DNA of 64,000 nt from Paenibacillus sp. 37 (GTDB taxonomy: Bacteria > Bacillota > Bacilli > Paenibacillales > Paenibacillaceae), in contig NZ_CP043761.1 of assembly GCF_008386395.1 (NCBI RefSeq), forward strand, positions 124,001 to 188,000, in the 5' to 3' direction. Under the pieces are notes generated by a model, which made no database searches, was not told the origin of the DNA, and was given only the letters and a program-made list of their open reading frames with translations. The position numbers were made by a program, and so were the translations under genes. Below, piece after piece: positions 48,006-57,037 of this stretch; the first letter of the stretch is position 1, and every line of letters starts with the position of its first letter.

Positions 48006-49739
48006 ATGAAGGGCAAGCTAGTGCGGGCTGAGGGACACCTTGCCAATATTATACCGATTCACTTGGATGCTTCTTTCTTCTTTGAAAGAGCTGTCCGCTC
48101 GCTGGACCGAAATCATGTCGACAAGGCATTAAAATATTTTCGCAAAGCTGTTGAATACGAACCGGAAAATCCGGTAAATCATTGTAATATGGCGGGTATA
48201 TTATCGGAGAAGGGGGATTACGAAGCCTCCAATGCCATTCTGGCTAACGTGCTGGAAGTGGTAGATCCGTCGATGACGGAATGTTATTTCTATATGGCGA
48301 ACAATTATGCAAATATGGATCGGTTTGAGGAAGCCGAGCAAGCACTTGTTACCTATCTGGAGGAGGACACCCAAGGTCAGTTCATGACGGAAGCCGAAGA
48401 GATGATGGAGCTTCTGTACTATGAGCTGGATCGTCCGACCAAACTGAATCGAATCAAATCACGCAAAGGTGTAGTGGAGCACGATCAGGCACGGGAACTG
48501 CTGGAAGAAGGAAAATTTGCACAGGCTGCTGAATTGCTCGAAGGCATGTCTTCTGATTATCCTGATTACTTGGCTGCCCGTAACAATCTGGCACTCGCCT
48601 ATTATTATATGGGGCTGTTTCCCAAAGCAAAAGAGACCATTGCTGAAGTGCTTGAACAGGAACCAGGTAATCTGCATGCACTCTGTAATTTGGCCATTTT
48701 CCATCAAAATGAGAACCGGGCTGATCAAGTTCTGCTTTTGATCAAAAAATTGCGTGTCATCGTGCCATTCCAGCACGAACAAGTCTACAAACTGGCTACA
48801 ACGATGGGAATTCTGGGTCAGCACGATACGGCCTATGTTCATTTCCGGCGTTTGCTCAAGGATGAAGAGACGGCTGGTGATCCGGCACTTGCTCACTATG
48901 CAGCAGTAGCAGCTTATAATACAGAGCGTTATGACGCCGCTGAGCGTTTATGGCATCATGTGTCCAAGCTTGATCCGGGTTCGGAAGTATCTCGATACTA
49001 TCTGTCAGGTCTTGAGGCTGTACGGCAAGGCGAGCAAGAGCCTGAGAAGCTGAGTTATCACTATCATCTGCCATTTGATGAGCAGTTCAGACAGTGGGAG
49101 AACTATGGTAGCGGCATACCTGAAGAAATGAAGAATGATCCACTGATTCGTTCATCGTTCTTCTGGGCTTTGCGTCATGGTGATCGGGCAACGAAGCTGC
49201 AGGTTATTCATGCGCTTGGAATGATCGGCGATTATGAGGTACAGCAGGCACTTCAATCTTTCATTGAAGAGCCACGAGAAGAACCAGATTTGCTTGAGGC
49301 AGCACAAGGTGTGCTGAACGGATTGAAATCGGCTGAACATGAGGATCGGAATTCTCAGGTCGTTCGTCCTTTTTCTCCTGTAGCCTTGAAGTCTATTGGG
49401 AAGGTTCCATCCACTTCGGAGCAATCGGACACTGGTTCAACCTCCCATTGGCAGGCTGTTGTTGATCGTGCGTTACAGATGTCTGAAGCAAAGGCTGAGT
49501 TGCAGCAAGAGATGGAACGGCTCTGGACGGATTATGTATCCCGGGTACATCCGGAGGTTCCAGGTACGAAGCAGATTGAGGGTTGGGCTGCAGGACTTGA
49601 ATATTTGGCAGCGAAGAATCACAGTCGGCCCGTTACCTATCAAAGCATTGCTGAGCGGTATGGGATATCGGCATCAACGGTTAGCAAGTATGCTAAACAG
49701 ATTCATTCGGTTTGTAACAGCAAGCCACCACTTGTATAG
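48006..49739 (+). CDS. TPR-repeat protein with C-terminal HTH-like segment
   Basis: Cytoplasmic protein of about 577 aa. Tetratricopeptide repeats are visible from about residue 22 (SFFFERAVRSLDRNHVDKAL, then PVNHCNMAGILSEKGDYEAS and YLAARNNLALAYYYMGLFPKA), for at least five units. The last 40 residues contain TYQSIAERYGISASTVSKYA, which reads like a helix-turn-helix. In B. subtilis the TPR protein YvcD lies just before trxB, so this is its positional counterpart, though longer. I take ATG 48006 because GAGGAGGTG precedes it; the ATG at 47976 lies before that ribosome site. Its partner and function are unknown. Confidence 0.8.
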   Translation: MKGKLVRAEGHLANIIPIHLDASFFFERAVRSLDRNHVDKALKYFRKAVEYEPENPVNHCNMAGILSEKGDYEASNAILANVLEVVDPSMTECYFYMANNYANMDRFEEAEQALVTYLEEDTQGQFMTEAEEMMELLYYELDRPTKLNRIKSRKGVVEHDQARELLEEGKFAQAAELLEGMSSDYPDYLAARNNLALAYYYMGLFPKAKETIAEVLEQEPGNLHALCNLAIFHQNENRADQVLLLIKKLRVIVPFQHEQVYKLATTMGILGQHDTAYVHFRRLLKDEETAGDPALAHYAAVAAYNTERYDAAERLWHHVSKLDPGSEVSRYYLSGLEAVRQGEQEPEKLSYHYHLPFDEQFRQWENYGSGIPEEMKNDPLIRSSFFWALRHGDRATKLQVIHALGMIGDYEVQQALQSFIEEPREEPDLLEAAQGVLNGLKSAEHEDRNSQVVRPFSPVALKSIGKVPSTSEQSDTGSTSHWQAVVDRALQMSEAKAELQQEMERLWTDYVSRVHPEVPGTKQIEGWAAGLEYLAAKNHSRPVTYQSIAERYGISASTVSKYAKQIHSVCNSKPPLV

Positions 49740-49909
49740 AAAGTTCGCTTCAACTCGTTTTCAGAAAGACATCATCAGGTGAAGGATACAACAACCGGGA
49801 AAACGGGTAAACTTAACGAATGGGCCTCGTAACGCCTGTAGGATATCATCTTGGCAAGTTCATCGCTAGTACAACACATTCTCACCTTAATTAAGGAGGC
49901 TGTATCTAT

Positions 49910-50869
49910 ATGTCTAAATACAGAACGATTGTGATCGGAACGGGACCTGCGGGTCTGACAGCAGCGATATATCTGGCTCGTGCTAATCTGAAACCACTGG
50001 TTATCGAAGGTCTTCAGCCGGGTGGTCAATTGACGACGACAACGGAAGTTGAGAATTTCCCCGGTTTCCCGCAAGGTATCATGGGGCCGGAACTGATGGA
50101 CAACATGCGTAAGCAAGCTGAACGTTTTGGAGCAGAATTCAAAAACGGTTGGGTAGAAGAGGTTGATTTCAGCAAACCGCCCTTCAAGGTCAAAGTTGGA
50201 GGAATTGGTGAACTGGAAGCTGAATCGATCATTATCTCCACAGGTGCTTCCGCTCGTTATCTCGGTATTCCGGGTGAGCAGGAAAATGTGGGACGTGGTG
50301 TAAGTACATGCGCGACATGTGACGGCTTCTTCTTCCGAGGCAAAAAAATTGTGGTCGTGGGCGGCGGAGACTCCGCGATGGAGGAAGCGAGTTTCCTGAC
50401 TCGTTTTGCAACAGACGTGACATTGGTTCACCGCCGGGATGAATTGCGTGCATCCAAAATTATGCAGGATCGGGCTCGCAGCAATGAAAAGGTGAAGTGG
50501 GCACTGAACCGTACTCCTCTTGAAGTCGTACCTGAAGCGTTGGGTGTCAAAGGGCTGAAGGTGCGCAACAACGAGACAGGGCAGGAAGAGCTGCTTGAAG
50601 CAGATGGCGTATTCGTTGCCATTGGTCACACACCGAATACCGGATTCCTTGGGAATGCGATCACAATGGACGAACATGGCTATGTTGTCGTTAAACCGGG
50701 AACAACGGAGACCAATATTCCGGGTGTATTCGCCTGTGGTGATGTTCAGGATACGAAGTATCGTCAAGCTATTACGGCTGCAGGATCAGGATGTATGGCT
50801 GCGATGGATTGTGAGAAGTTCCTTGAAGGAAGCATTGTTCATGATTGGAGCGAAACGTTGGATAAATAA
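49910..50869 (+). CDS. trxB: Thioredoxin reductase
   Basis: FAD enzyme that reduces thioredoxin with NADPH. GTGPAGLTAAIYLAR binds FAD, the redox-active CATC lies in STCATCDGFFF, VVVGGGDSAMEEA binds NADPH, and GVFACGDVQDTKYRQAITAAGSG is the second FAD motif. Length 319 aa is normal. ATTAAGGAGG precedes the ATG. The order TPR protein-trxB and then glcK/rapZ/yvcK/whiA/hpr follows the B. subtilis yvcD-trxB-yvcI-yvcJ-yvcK-yvcL-crh block with replacements. Confidence 0.97.
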   Translation: MSKYRTIVIGTGPAGLTAAIYLARANLKPLVIEGLQPGGQLTTTTEVENFPGFPQGIMGPELMDNMRKQAERFGAEFKNGWVEEVDFSKPPFKVKVGGIGELEAESIIISTGASARYLGIPGEQENVGRGVSTCATCDGFFFRGKKIVVVGGGDSAMEEASFLTRFATDVTLVHRRDELRASKIMQDRARSNEKVKWALNRTPLEVVPEALGVKGLKVRNNETGQEELLEADGVFVAIGHTPNTGFLGNAITMDEHGYVVVKPGTTETNIPGVFACGDVQDTKYRQAITAAGSGCMAAMDCEKFLEGSIVHDWSETLDK

Positions 50870-50933
50870 GCATTACATGCTTGAGGTTAGGCATATGTTA
50901 GGAAAAAGAGACAACGGGAAGTCTCATGAAATG

Positions 50934-50961
50934 AGAGAAGCCGGAAGGCTTCTCTTTTTTT
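50934..50961 (+). terminator. Terminator of trxB
   Basis: AGAGAAGCC (50934-50942) pairs with GGCTTCTCT (50947-50955) around a GGAA loop, followed by seven Ts. Confidence 0.95.
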
Positions 50962-51022
50962 GAAACTACAGTGGGCATGAGTTCGTATACATATAGGGCA
51001 TATTAGCTGTGAGGTGAAGATT

Positions 51023-52063
51023 TTGGGGGAAATGATAAAAGATTGGTTACAGAATGCGACAGTGAGACGGTTTTTGATCTTGCTCTTGTTCTGTTTAATT
51101 TTGTTCAGTATGGGGAGTATGCTGCACATGATTCTGCTGTTGTTCCTGGTGACATATGTCATGAACAGGTTACAGCATTTCATTACAGGTGGTCTGAATC
51201 GATTGTTTCCGATCAATTATAAAGTTGTGGTCATCCTGCTCTATATGATTGTGATCGCAGTCATTGTGCTTGGCATTTCCAGATATTCACCACGGATCGT
51301 GGATCAGGTCGTTCAGTTGACGAACGAGATTATGAAATTTCTGGATAGTGCAGACGGTGATAATTTTGCATCCAAAATTGCGGGTTATCTTCAATCCTTC
51401 GATATCAAAAATTACACCAATGATGCATTGAAATATATTTTCGCTTTGAGCAAATGGCTGGAGTTTATTCTGCTCGTTATCATTCTGAGTCTGTTCTTCT
51501 TGTTGCAGAAGCAGGAGATATCCAAGTTCACGTCCAAGTTCAAAACAAGTAAAATTGGATGGTTCTACAATGAAGTAGCTTATCTGGGAGACAAGTTCGT
51601 GTCTTCTTTTGGTAAAGTTATTGAGGCTCAGCTTCTTATTGCGGTGTTTAATACAGTGCTGACGATACTGGGCTTATGGATTCTGGGTTTCCCGTATTTG
51701 TTCGCTCTGACCATTCTGGTGTTCATGCTCAGTCTGGTTCCCGTTGCGGGAGTTATCATCTCACTTGTACCGCTCTGTCTGATCGGGTATCAGATGGGTG
51801 GACTGAAATTAAGCATAATTGTAATCATCATGATTATTGTTATTCATGCTTTGGAGACGTACTTCCTGAATCCAAAACTGATGGCACACAAGACCAAATT
51901 GCCAATGTTCTACACCTTTATCGTACTAATTCTGTCGCAACACTTCCTGGGGATCTGGGGACTGATCATTGGTATTCCGATCTTTGTCTTCCTGCTCGAT
52001 ATTCTGGATGTGAACAAGATGGAGAAGACAGAAGAGCCGGTACGTGTGGAAACGAAGTTATAA
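51023..52063 (+). CDS. AI-2E-family (UPF0118) membrane transporter
   Basis: Integral membrane protein of about 346 aa with seven to eight hydrophobic segments: a paired N-terminal set (FLILLLFCLILFSMGSMLH, ILLLFLVTYVMNRL), a soluble middle part (about 95-140), and a C-terminal core with FPYLFALTILVFMLSLVPVAG and LETYFLNPKLMAHKTKLP, which is typical of the family. Members export varied small molecules or sodium; autoinducer-2 transport is only one case. I take the TTG at 51023, five bases after GAGGTGA; a GTG at 51014 and an ATG at 51032 are alternatives. It has its own terminator. The substrate is unknown. Confidence 0.87.
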   Translation: MGEMIKDWLQNATVRRFLILLLFCLILFSMGSMLHMILLLFLVTYVMNRLQHFITGGLNRLFPINYKVVVILLYMIVIAVIVLGISRYSPRIVDQVVQLTNEIMKFLDSADGDNFASKIAGYLQSFDIKNYTNDALKYIFALSKWLEFILLVIILSLFFLLQKQEISKFTSKFKTSKIGWFYNEVAYLGDKFVSSFGKVIEAQLLIAVFNTVLTILGLWILGFPYLFALTILVFMLSLVPVAGVIISLVPLCLIGYQMGGLKLSIIVIIMIIVIHALETYFLNPKLMAHKTKLPMFYTFIVLILSQHFLGIWGLIIGIPIFVFLLDILDVNKMEKTEEPVRVETKL

Positions 52064-52122
52064 CGCAGAAAAATCAACTGAGTTTAACCCCAATTCTACA
52101 ACTTCAGAATTTTCATAAAAGT

Positions 52123-52156
52123 AAAAGTGCCTTCTATATGTAGAAGGCACTTTTCT
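52123..52156 (+). terminator. Terminator of the AI-2E transporter gene
   Basis: AAAAGTGCCTTCTA (52123-52136) pairs perfectly with TAGAAGGCACTTTT (52141-52154). Confidence 0.92.
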
Positions 52157-52431
52157 GTTGGCAATACCGTCATTCGATAACTTTCTGCATGAGAATGACA
52201 GGTGGCAGGGTGCATAAGACGAGTCACCCTATATGAGGGGGCGAAGTCCATCTTTTATGAATGGAACGAGTGAAGATGTAATATCATGAGTTGAGGCTTC
52301 CTCTGTTATGGAGGAAGGAATAAAGCGTGCGTTTATTAATGAAGGTAATAAGATTGTATACGTATTCAAAAATGCTATGTGATGTGGTTCAAAACCCTGG
52401 CAAAGCATGATGTATCCGAGGTCTTATCGTC

Positions 52432-52460
52432 TTGACCCAGGCGTATCCTTCAATTATAGT
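52432..52460 (+). promoter_or_regulatory. SigA promoter of glcK
   Basis: TTGACC (52432-52437), 17 bases, TATAGT (52455-52460), about 50 bases before the start. Confidence 0.82.
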
Positions 52461-52509
52461 TGGTACGTAGGACTTAAACTATTTTAGATAGATAAAGGTG
52501 GCTTGCAGC

Positions 52510-53460
52510 ATGTCTGAGAAAATCTACGTTGGGGTCGATCTCGGCGGAACAGCAATTAAGGTCGGTATATGCGATGAACAAGGTCAGCTAATGCATACGT
52601 ATGAAGGACCGACTGAAGTGGATAAGGGCGTAGACACGGTCATCGCCAACATCGAGAAGTATGTCCGACATATCGTAGCCGAATCACCTTACAATTGGGA
52701 ACAGCTTGAGGGTGTAGGCGCTGGAGTGGCCGGTTTCACGAATGTACGCGAGGGAATTATCGTTCATGCCCCTAACATCGGATTTCGGAATGTAGCCATT
52801 CGTTCGATTCTGGAAGAACGTCTGGGCAAGCCAATAAAAATAGATAACGATGCAAACGTGGCTGCACTGGGTGAAGTATGGGCAGGAGCCGGCAAAGGCG
52901 TAGACAACTGCGTATGTTATACACTCGGTACGGGTGTTGGTGGTGGCTTGATCTTGAATGGTAACATTTATCAGGGTTTCTCCGGTATGGCGGGAGAGCT
53001 GGGTCATATCAGTGTTGTACCTGATCTGGAAGCCATAAAGTGCGGTTGTGGTAAAATGGGATGTGTAGAAACAGTATCTTCTGCAACAGGAATTATACGT
53101 ATGGCGAAGGATGCAGTAGAACGTGGTGATCATACGTCACTGGCACTCGTCGACAAGATTGCAGCCAAAGAAGTATTTGATGCTGCGAAGGCAGGCGATG
53201 AAGTGGCACAGCGCATTGTGAATCGTGCGGCCTTTTACCTGGGCAAGTCCATGGCTACTGTAGCAGCCGTCATTAACCCGGAGATGTTCATCATCGGTGG
53301 CGGCGTATCCAAAGCGGGCAATTTCTTGTTTGATGAAATCCGTACTGTGTTTGCTAAGCTGACGCCAGAACCGTTGCAAGATGGGGTTCAGATTCTGGAA
53401 GCTACACTTGGTAATAATGCAGGTATTGTGGGTGCAGCAGGTCTTCTCTTGCGTTCCTAG
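52510..53460 (+). CDS. glcK: ROK-family glucokinase
   Basis: Phosphorylates glucose with ATP. The phosphate loop VGVDLGGTAIKVG lies at 7-19, catalytic Asp114 in KIDNDANVAALGE, LGTGVGGGLILNG, and the ROK zinc site with His166 and Cys178, Cys180, Cys185 (GELGHISV, CGCGKMGC). No N-terminal HTH is present, so it is the enzyme and not a ROK repressor. I take the ATG at 52510, with AAAGGTGG eight bases before it; the GTG at 52498 is inside that site. The product is 316 aa. It is upstream of rapZ-yvcK-whiA, taking the place of yvcI. Confidence 0.94.
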   Translation: MSEKIYVGVDLGGTAIKVGICDEQGQLMHTYEGPTEVDKGVDTVIANIEKYVRHIVAESPYNWEQLEGVGAGVAGFTNVREGIIVHAPNIGFRNVAIRSILEERLGKPIKIDNDANVAALGEVWAGAGKGVDNCVCYTLGTGVGGGLILNGNIYQGFSGMAGELGHISVVPDLEAIKCGCGKMGCVETVSSATGIIRMAKDAVERGDHTSLALVDKIAAKEVFDAAKAGDEVAQRIVNRAAFYLGKSMATVAAVINPEMFIIGGGVSKAGNFLFDEIRTVFAKLTPEPLQDGVQILEATLGNNAGIVGAAGLLLRS

Positions 53461-53511
53461 TACCCTCGTAACAATATATGAAGACAGCAATATGATAAGG
53501 AGGGGACATTT

Positions 53512-54411
53512 ATGCTTGAAGGTGAAGGATCACCAGGCACAGGCGCCACGCTCATTATCATTACGGGCATGTCGGGGGCAGGTAAAACCATTGCAGTACA
53601 AAGCCTGGAGGATCTGGGTTTCTTCTGTGTGGATAATCTGCCGCCGGTATTGATTCCAAAATTTGCGGAACTAATTGAACAGTCAAACGGCAAGATTGGT
53701 AAGGTTGCATTGGTTATCGATCTGCGCGGGCGTGAATTCTTTACGGCTCTGTCCGAGTCTTTGAACTATATTAAAGATCATTTTACCATTCATTGCGAGA
53801 TTTTATTCCTGGATGCTACAGATTCTGTACTTGTTCAGCGTTACAAAGAAAGCAGGCGCAGACATCCACTGGCTCCTGAGGGCATGCCGCTGGACGGCAT
53901 CCGACTGGAACGCAAGATGTTGGAGGAACTCAAAAACTCTGCGACTCAGGTACTGAATACAAGTACGATGAAGCCTGCTCAACTGAAAGAACGCATCATA
54001 TCCCGCTTTTCTCATCTGGAAAGCCAAATGCTGTCGGTGAATATTACGTCGTTTGGATTCAAGTATGGCATTCCGATTGATGCTGATCTGGTGTTTGATG
54101 TACGTTTTTTACCGAATCCGCATTATATTGATCATTTACGACCGAATACGGGACAGAATAGTGATGTGTACGAATATGTTATGAAGTGGCCAGAGACACA
54201 GGCGTTTCTGACCAAGCTGCTGGATATGCTGCATTTCCTGATTCCGCAATACCGGAAGGAAGGCAAAAGCCAGGTTATTATTGGAATCGGCTGTACCGGA
54301 GGCAAGCATCGTTCGGTAGCAATATCGGAATATTTGGGCAAGATGTTGGGAAGCAGCGAGACAGAAGCTGTCACCGTGAGCCATCGCGACGCTGACCGGG
54401 ACCGTCATTGA
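53512..54411 (+). CDS. rapZ: RapZ/YvcJ nucleotide-binding protein
   Basis: P-loop protein of 299 aa. Walker A GMSGAGKT is at 19-26, then [30 protein letters not shown], and the conserved C-terminal domain ([33 protein letters not shown]). In enteric bacteria RapZ controls amino-sugar synthesis through small RNAs; in Bacillus YvcJ hydrolyses GTP and influences competence. Which role applies here is unknown. AAGGAGGGG precedes the ATG. rapZ, yvcK and whiA form a tight operon with gaps of 13 and 6 bases. Confidence 0.94.
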   Translation: MLEGEGSPGTGATLIIITGMSGAGKTIAVQSLEDLGFFCVDNLPPVLIPKFAELIEQSNGKIGKVALVIDLRGREFFTALSESLNYIKDHFTIHCEILFLDATDSVLVQRYKESRRRHPLAPEGMPLDGIRLERKMLEELKNSATQVLNTSTMKPAQLKERIISRFSHLESQMLSVNITSFGFKYGIPIDADLVFDVRFLPNPHYIDHLRPNTGQNSDVYEYVMKWPETQAFLTKLLDMLHFLIPQYRKEGKSQVIIGIGCTGGKHRSVAISEYLGKMLGSSETEAVTVSHRDADRDRH

Positions 54412-54424
54412 AGAGGGTGAAGGG

Positions 54425-55411
54425 ATGAAAGAGGCCGGACCACGAAGAGAACGTCCGAGAATAGTTGTAATGGGCGGCGGAACCGGATTATCCGTGATGC
54501 TGCGCGGTTTGAAAGAGAAGCCGCTGGATATCACGGCCATCGTCACAGTTGCAGATGACGGTGGAAGTTCAGGCATCCTGCGCAATGAGCTACAGATGCC
54601 GCCTCCAGGCGACATTCGCAACGTGCTTACGGCACTGGCTGATGTAGAACCATTGCTTTCAGATATGTTGAAGTACCGTTTCAATACAGGCGCGGGGCTT
54701 GCAGGCCACAGCTTGGGAAATTTGATTTTGGCTGCAATGACGGATATTTCGGGCGACTTTGTGACCGCAGTGCGGGAGCTTAGCCGCGTGTTTGCCGTTC
54801 GAGGTGAGGTATTGCCAGCAGCCGGGCAGGCCGTTGTGTTGCATGCGGAGATGGAAGATGGGACAATTATTACAGGTGAGTCCAAAATCCCTGAGGCGGG
54901 TGGACGCATCAAACGTGTTTTCCTTGAACCGGATCACGTGGAGCCGTTGCCAGAGGCAGTAGAGGCCATTCGTCAAGCTGACGCTATTCTGATCGGGCCA
55001 GGCAGCCTCTATACAAGCATCCTTCCCAATCTACTCGTACCTAAGCTTGCAGAAGCTGTGGTAGAGGCTGATGCGGTGAAGATGTTTATCTGTAATGTTA
55101 TGACACAGCCGGGAGAAACAGATAACTATACGGTAAGTGACCACCTTAAGGCGGTACACGAGCATATAGGTCATCAGCTCTTCGACTATGTTATCGTGAA
55201 TAATGGTGATATTCCGCTGCAAGTGCAAAATAAGTATGCGGAAAAAGGAGCAAAACCGGTTGTACTGGATATGAATGTACTCGAAAGTGCCGGCTATCAG
55301 GTGGTTGCAGATACCCTTGTTCTGTTCAAAACCTATCTGCGTCATGATGCCGACAAGTTAAGTCATCACATCTACCAACTGGTACAAAATTGGATGTTAC
55401 GGAAGAGGTGA
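54425..55411 (+). CDS. yvcK: YvcK/CofD-like gluconeogenesis factor
   Basis: UDP-sugar-binding protein required in B. subtilis for growth on gluconeogenic carbon and for normal cell shape. The N-terminal VMGGGTGLSVMLRGLKEKPLDITAIVTVADDGGSSG, LPPPGDIRNVL-like sequence (MPPPGDIRNVLTALAD) and GHSLGNLILAA are characteristic of the CofD-like fold. Length 328 aa is normal. GAAGGG precedes the ATG, 13 bases after rapZ. It belongs to the rapZ-yvcK-whiA operon. Confidence 0.95.
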   Translation: MKEAGPRRERPRIVVMGGGTGLSVMLRGLKEKPLDITAIVTVADDGGSSGILRNELQMPPPGDIRNVLTALADVEPLLSDMLKYRFNTGAGLAGHSLGNLILAAMTDISGDFVTAVRELSRVFAVRGEVLPAAGQAVVLHAEMEDGTIITGESKIPEAGGRIKRVFLEPDHVEPLPEAVEAIRQADAILIGPGSLYTSILPNLLVPKLAEAVVEADAVKMFICNVMTQPGETDNYTVSDHLKAVHEHIGHQLFDYVIVNNGDIPLQVQNKYAEKGAKPVVLDMNVLESAGYQVVADTLVLFKTYLRHDADKLSHHIYQLVQNWMLRKR

Positions 55412-55417
55412 AGTCCC

Positions 55418-56356
55418 ATGTCGTTTGCAGCACAGACCAAAAAAGAGTTAACTATGATCGAGAGCGAACCGTGCTGCGAAAAGGCGGAACTTTCAGCCCT
55501 CATCCGTATGCTTGGTGCAGTGCAGTTATCGAATAAAAAAGTGATCTTGGATATTTCGACGGAGAATGCCGCGATTGCAAGACGGGCATACTCTCTGCTT
55601 AAAAAGCATTTTCAAGTGCATACGGAATTACTGGTCCGCAAAAAAATGCGGCTGAAAAAGAACAATGTATATATTGTTCGTATTCCAACCATGGTACAGG
55701 AGATTCTCAATAGTCTTCATATTGTATCTGAGGGCTTTCTCTTTACCCCAGGGATCAGTACGGAATTGTTTCAGCAAAACTGTTGTAAACGGGCCTATCT
55801 TCGCGGTGCATTTCTGGCCGGTGGATCGGTTAATAATCCGGAAGGTTCCTCGTACCATCTGGAGATTGCGTCTATGTATGAAGAGCACTGTCAGGCACTG
55901 GTTGACCTGGCCAATGAATTTCATCTGAATGCCCGGTGTATAGAACGGAAAAAAGGATTCATCCTATACATTAAGGAAGGCGAGAAAATCATTGAGCTGC
56001 TCAGCATCATTGGTGCTCATCAGGCCTTGTTCAAGTTTGAAGATGTACGAATTATGCGAGACATGCGTAACTCCGTTAACCGGATTGTCAATTGTGAGAC
56101 CGCCAACCTGAACAAAACGATTGGAGCGGCCGTAAGACAAATCGATAATATCCGGTTGTTACAAAAGGAAGTTGGTCTGGAATCTTTGCCTGAGAAACTT
56201 CGCGAAGTGGCGGAGGTTCGACTCGCTCATCCGGATATCAACTTGAAGGAAGTTGGCGAGCTCCTTAAAGGTACAGTCAGCAAGTCGGGAGTGAACCATC
56301 GGCTTCGTAAAATTGATGAACTGGCTGAGAAAGTACGCACAGAACGTTATGGTTAA
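55418..56356 (+). CDS. whiA: DNA-binding protein WhiA
   Basis: Protein of 312 aa with an N-terminal LAGLIDADG-like fold ([41 protein letters not shown]) that has lost nuclease residues, and a C-terminal HTH ([30 protein letters not shown]). In Bacillus it affects cell division and chromosome segregation without a simple transcription role. In Streptomyces it activates sporulation division genes. It starts six bases after yvcK with GAGGTGA, and is the last gene of the operon. Confidence 0.96.
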   Translation: MSFAAQTKKELTMIESEPCCEKAELSALIRMLGAVQLSNKKVILDISTENAAIARRAYSLLKKHFQVHTELLVRKKMRLKKNNVYIVRIPTMVQEILNSLHIVSEGFLFTPGISTELFQQNCCKRAYLRGAFLAGGSVNNPEGSSYHLEIASMYEEHCQALVDLANEFHLNARCIERKKGFILYIKEGEKIIELLSIIGAHQALFKFEDVRIMRDMRNSVNRIVNCETANLNKTIGAAVRQIDNIRLLQKEVGLESLPEKLREVAEVRLAHPDINLKEVGELLKGTVSKSGVNHRLRKIDELAEKVRTERYG

Positions 56357-56542
56357 GACGGAGTAGGGTAAAGTAACAAGGTCGGCTGTTTCTGCTGAAC
56401 AGAAAGGTCGGGAAAGTCAGCCGTTAAGGATCTGTGAGACTCACTTAGGTCATTGGATGCGCTGTGCAAAAGATGAAATTAGGGCAAGATAATGTCCTCC
56501 AAAGCACCCTGAGTTTTTTCTTCTAGTGTCCTGCACGGGTTA

Positions 56543-56552
56543 ATGGTATAAT
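56543..56552 (+). promoter_or_regulatory. Extended -10 promoter of the HPr gene
   Basis: ATGGTATAAT with perfect TATAAT at 56547-56552 and upstream TG. The -35 is poor (TAGTGT at 56524). It gives the HPr gene a promoter independent of whiA. Confidence 0.65.
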
Positions 56553-56611
56553 GTTGTTTAAATATAATTGTGTATTTAATGTCCAGATTTCATAATAGGG
56601 GGTAAGTTTCC

Positions 56612-56881
56612 ATGACAAAGCACCCGGTAGTTGTCCGTTTGAAAACGGGTCTCCATGCCAGACCTGCGGCACTGTTCGTTCAAGAAGCGAATAAGTACTC
56701 GTCTGAAGTGTTCGTCGAGAAGGACGACAAAAAAGTTAATGCAAAAAGTATCATGGGGATCATGAGCCTTGCAATTAGCACAGGTACGGAAATCCAGATT
56801 AGTGCAGAAGGCGCGGATGCCGAACAGGCTGTAAACGCTTTAGTTAGTCTGGTAAGCAAGGAAGAGCTCGAAAACCAATAA
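56612..56881 (+). CDS. ptsH: Phosphocarrier HPr (at the crh locus)
   Basis: HPr-type protein of 89 aa. His15 (TGLHARPA), the site phosphorylated by Enzyme I, and Ser46 (NAKSIMGIMSL), the HprK site, are both present. In B. subtilis the gene at this place after whiA is crh, where residue 15 is Gln and only Ser46 works. Here the protein keeps His15, so it could serve both in sugar PTS transfer and as CcpA corepressor. It is not next to ptsI. GGGGGTAAG precedes the ATG. The symbol follows the residues, not the location; a second HPr elsewhere cannot be excluded. Confidence 0.9.
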   Translation: MTKHPVVVRLKTGLHARPAALFVQEANKYSSEVFVEKDDKKVNAKSIMGIMSLAISTGTEIQISAEGADAEQAVNALVSLVSKEELENQ

Positions 56882-56902
56882 GATATGATCAATCCAATGA
56901 AG

Positions 56903-56924
56903 AAGTCCCGAAAGGGGCTTTTTT
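56903..56924 (+). terminator. Terminator of the HPr gene
   Basis: AAGTCCC (56903-56909), GAAA loop, GGGGCTT (56914-56920), then Ts. Confidence 0.9.
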
Positions 56925-57037
56925 GCGTTTTTCACGTTTATGCTATCGTCAAGTGCAACATTATGGAATTTGTCCCGTCTGTTAAGGTATCAAATCGATT
57001 AAAGTTTGAGATGTTAACACATAAGGAGGCTATCGTG

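Larger units (their letters stand above)
52064..52509 (+). other. AI-2E transporter-glcK spacer
   Basis: A 446-base gap with the transporter terminator and the strong glcK promoter at 52432-52460. Nothing else is recognised. Confidence 0.6.

Noticed and set aside
56829..56845. cre-like sequence TGTAAACGCTTTAG inside the HPr gene
   Set aside because: Fewer matches than the 40322 site and inside coding sequence, where it is explained by the codons.
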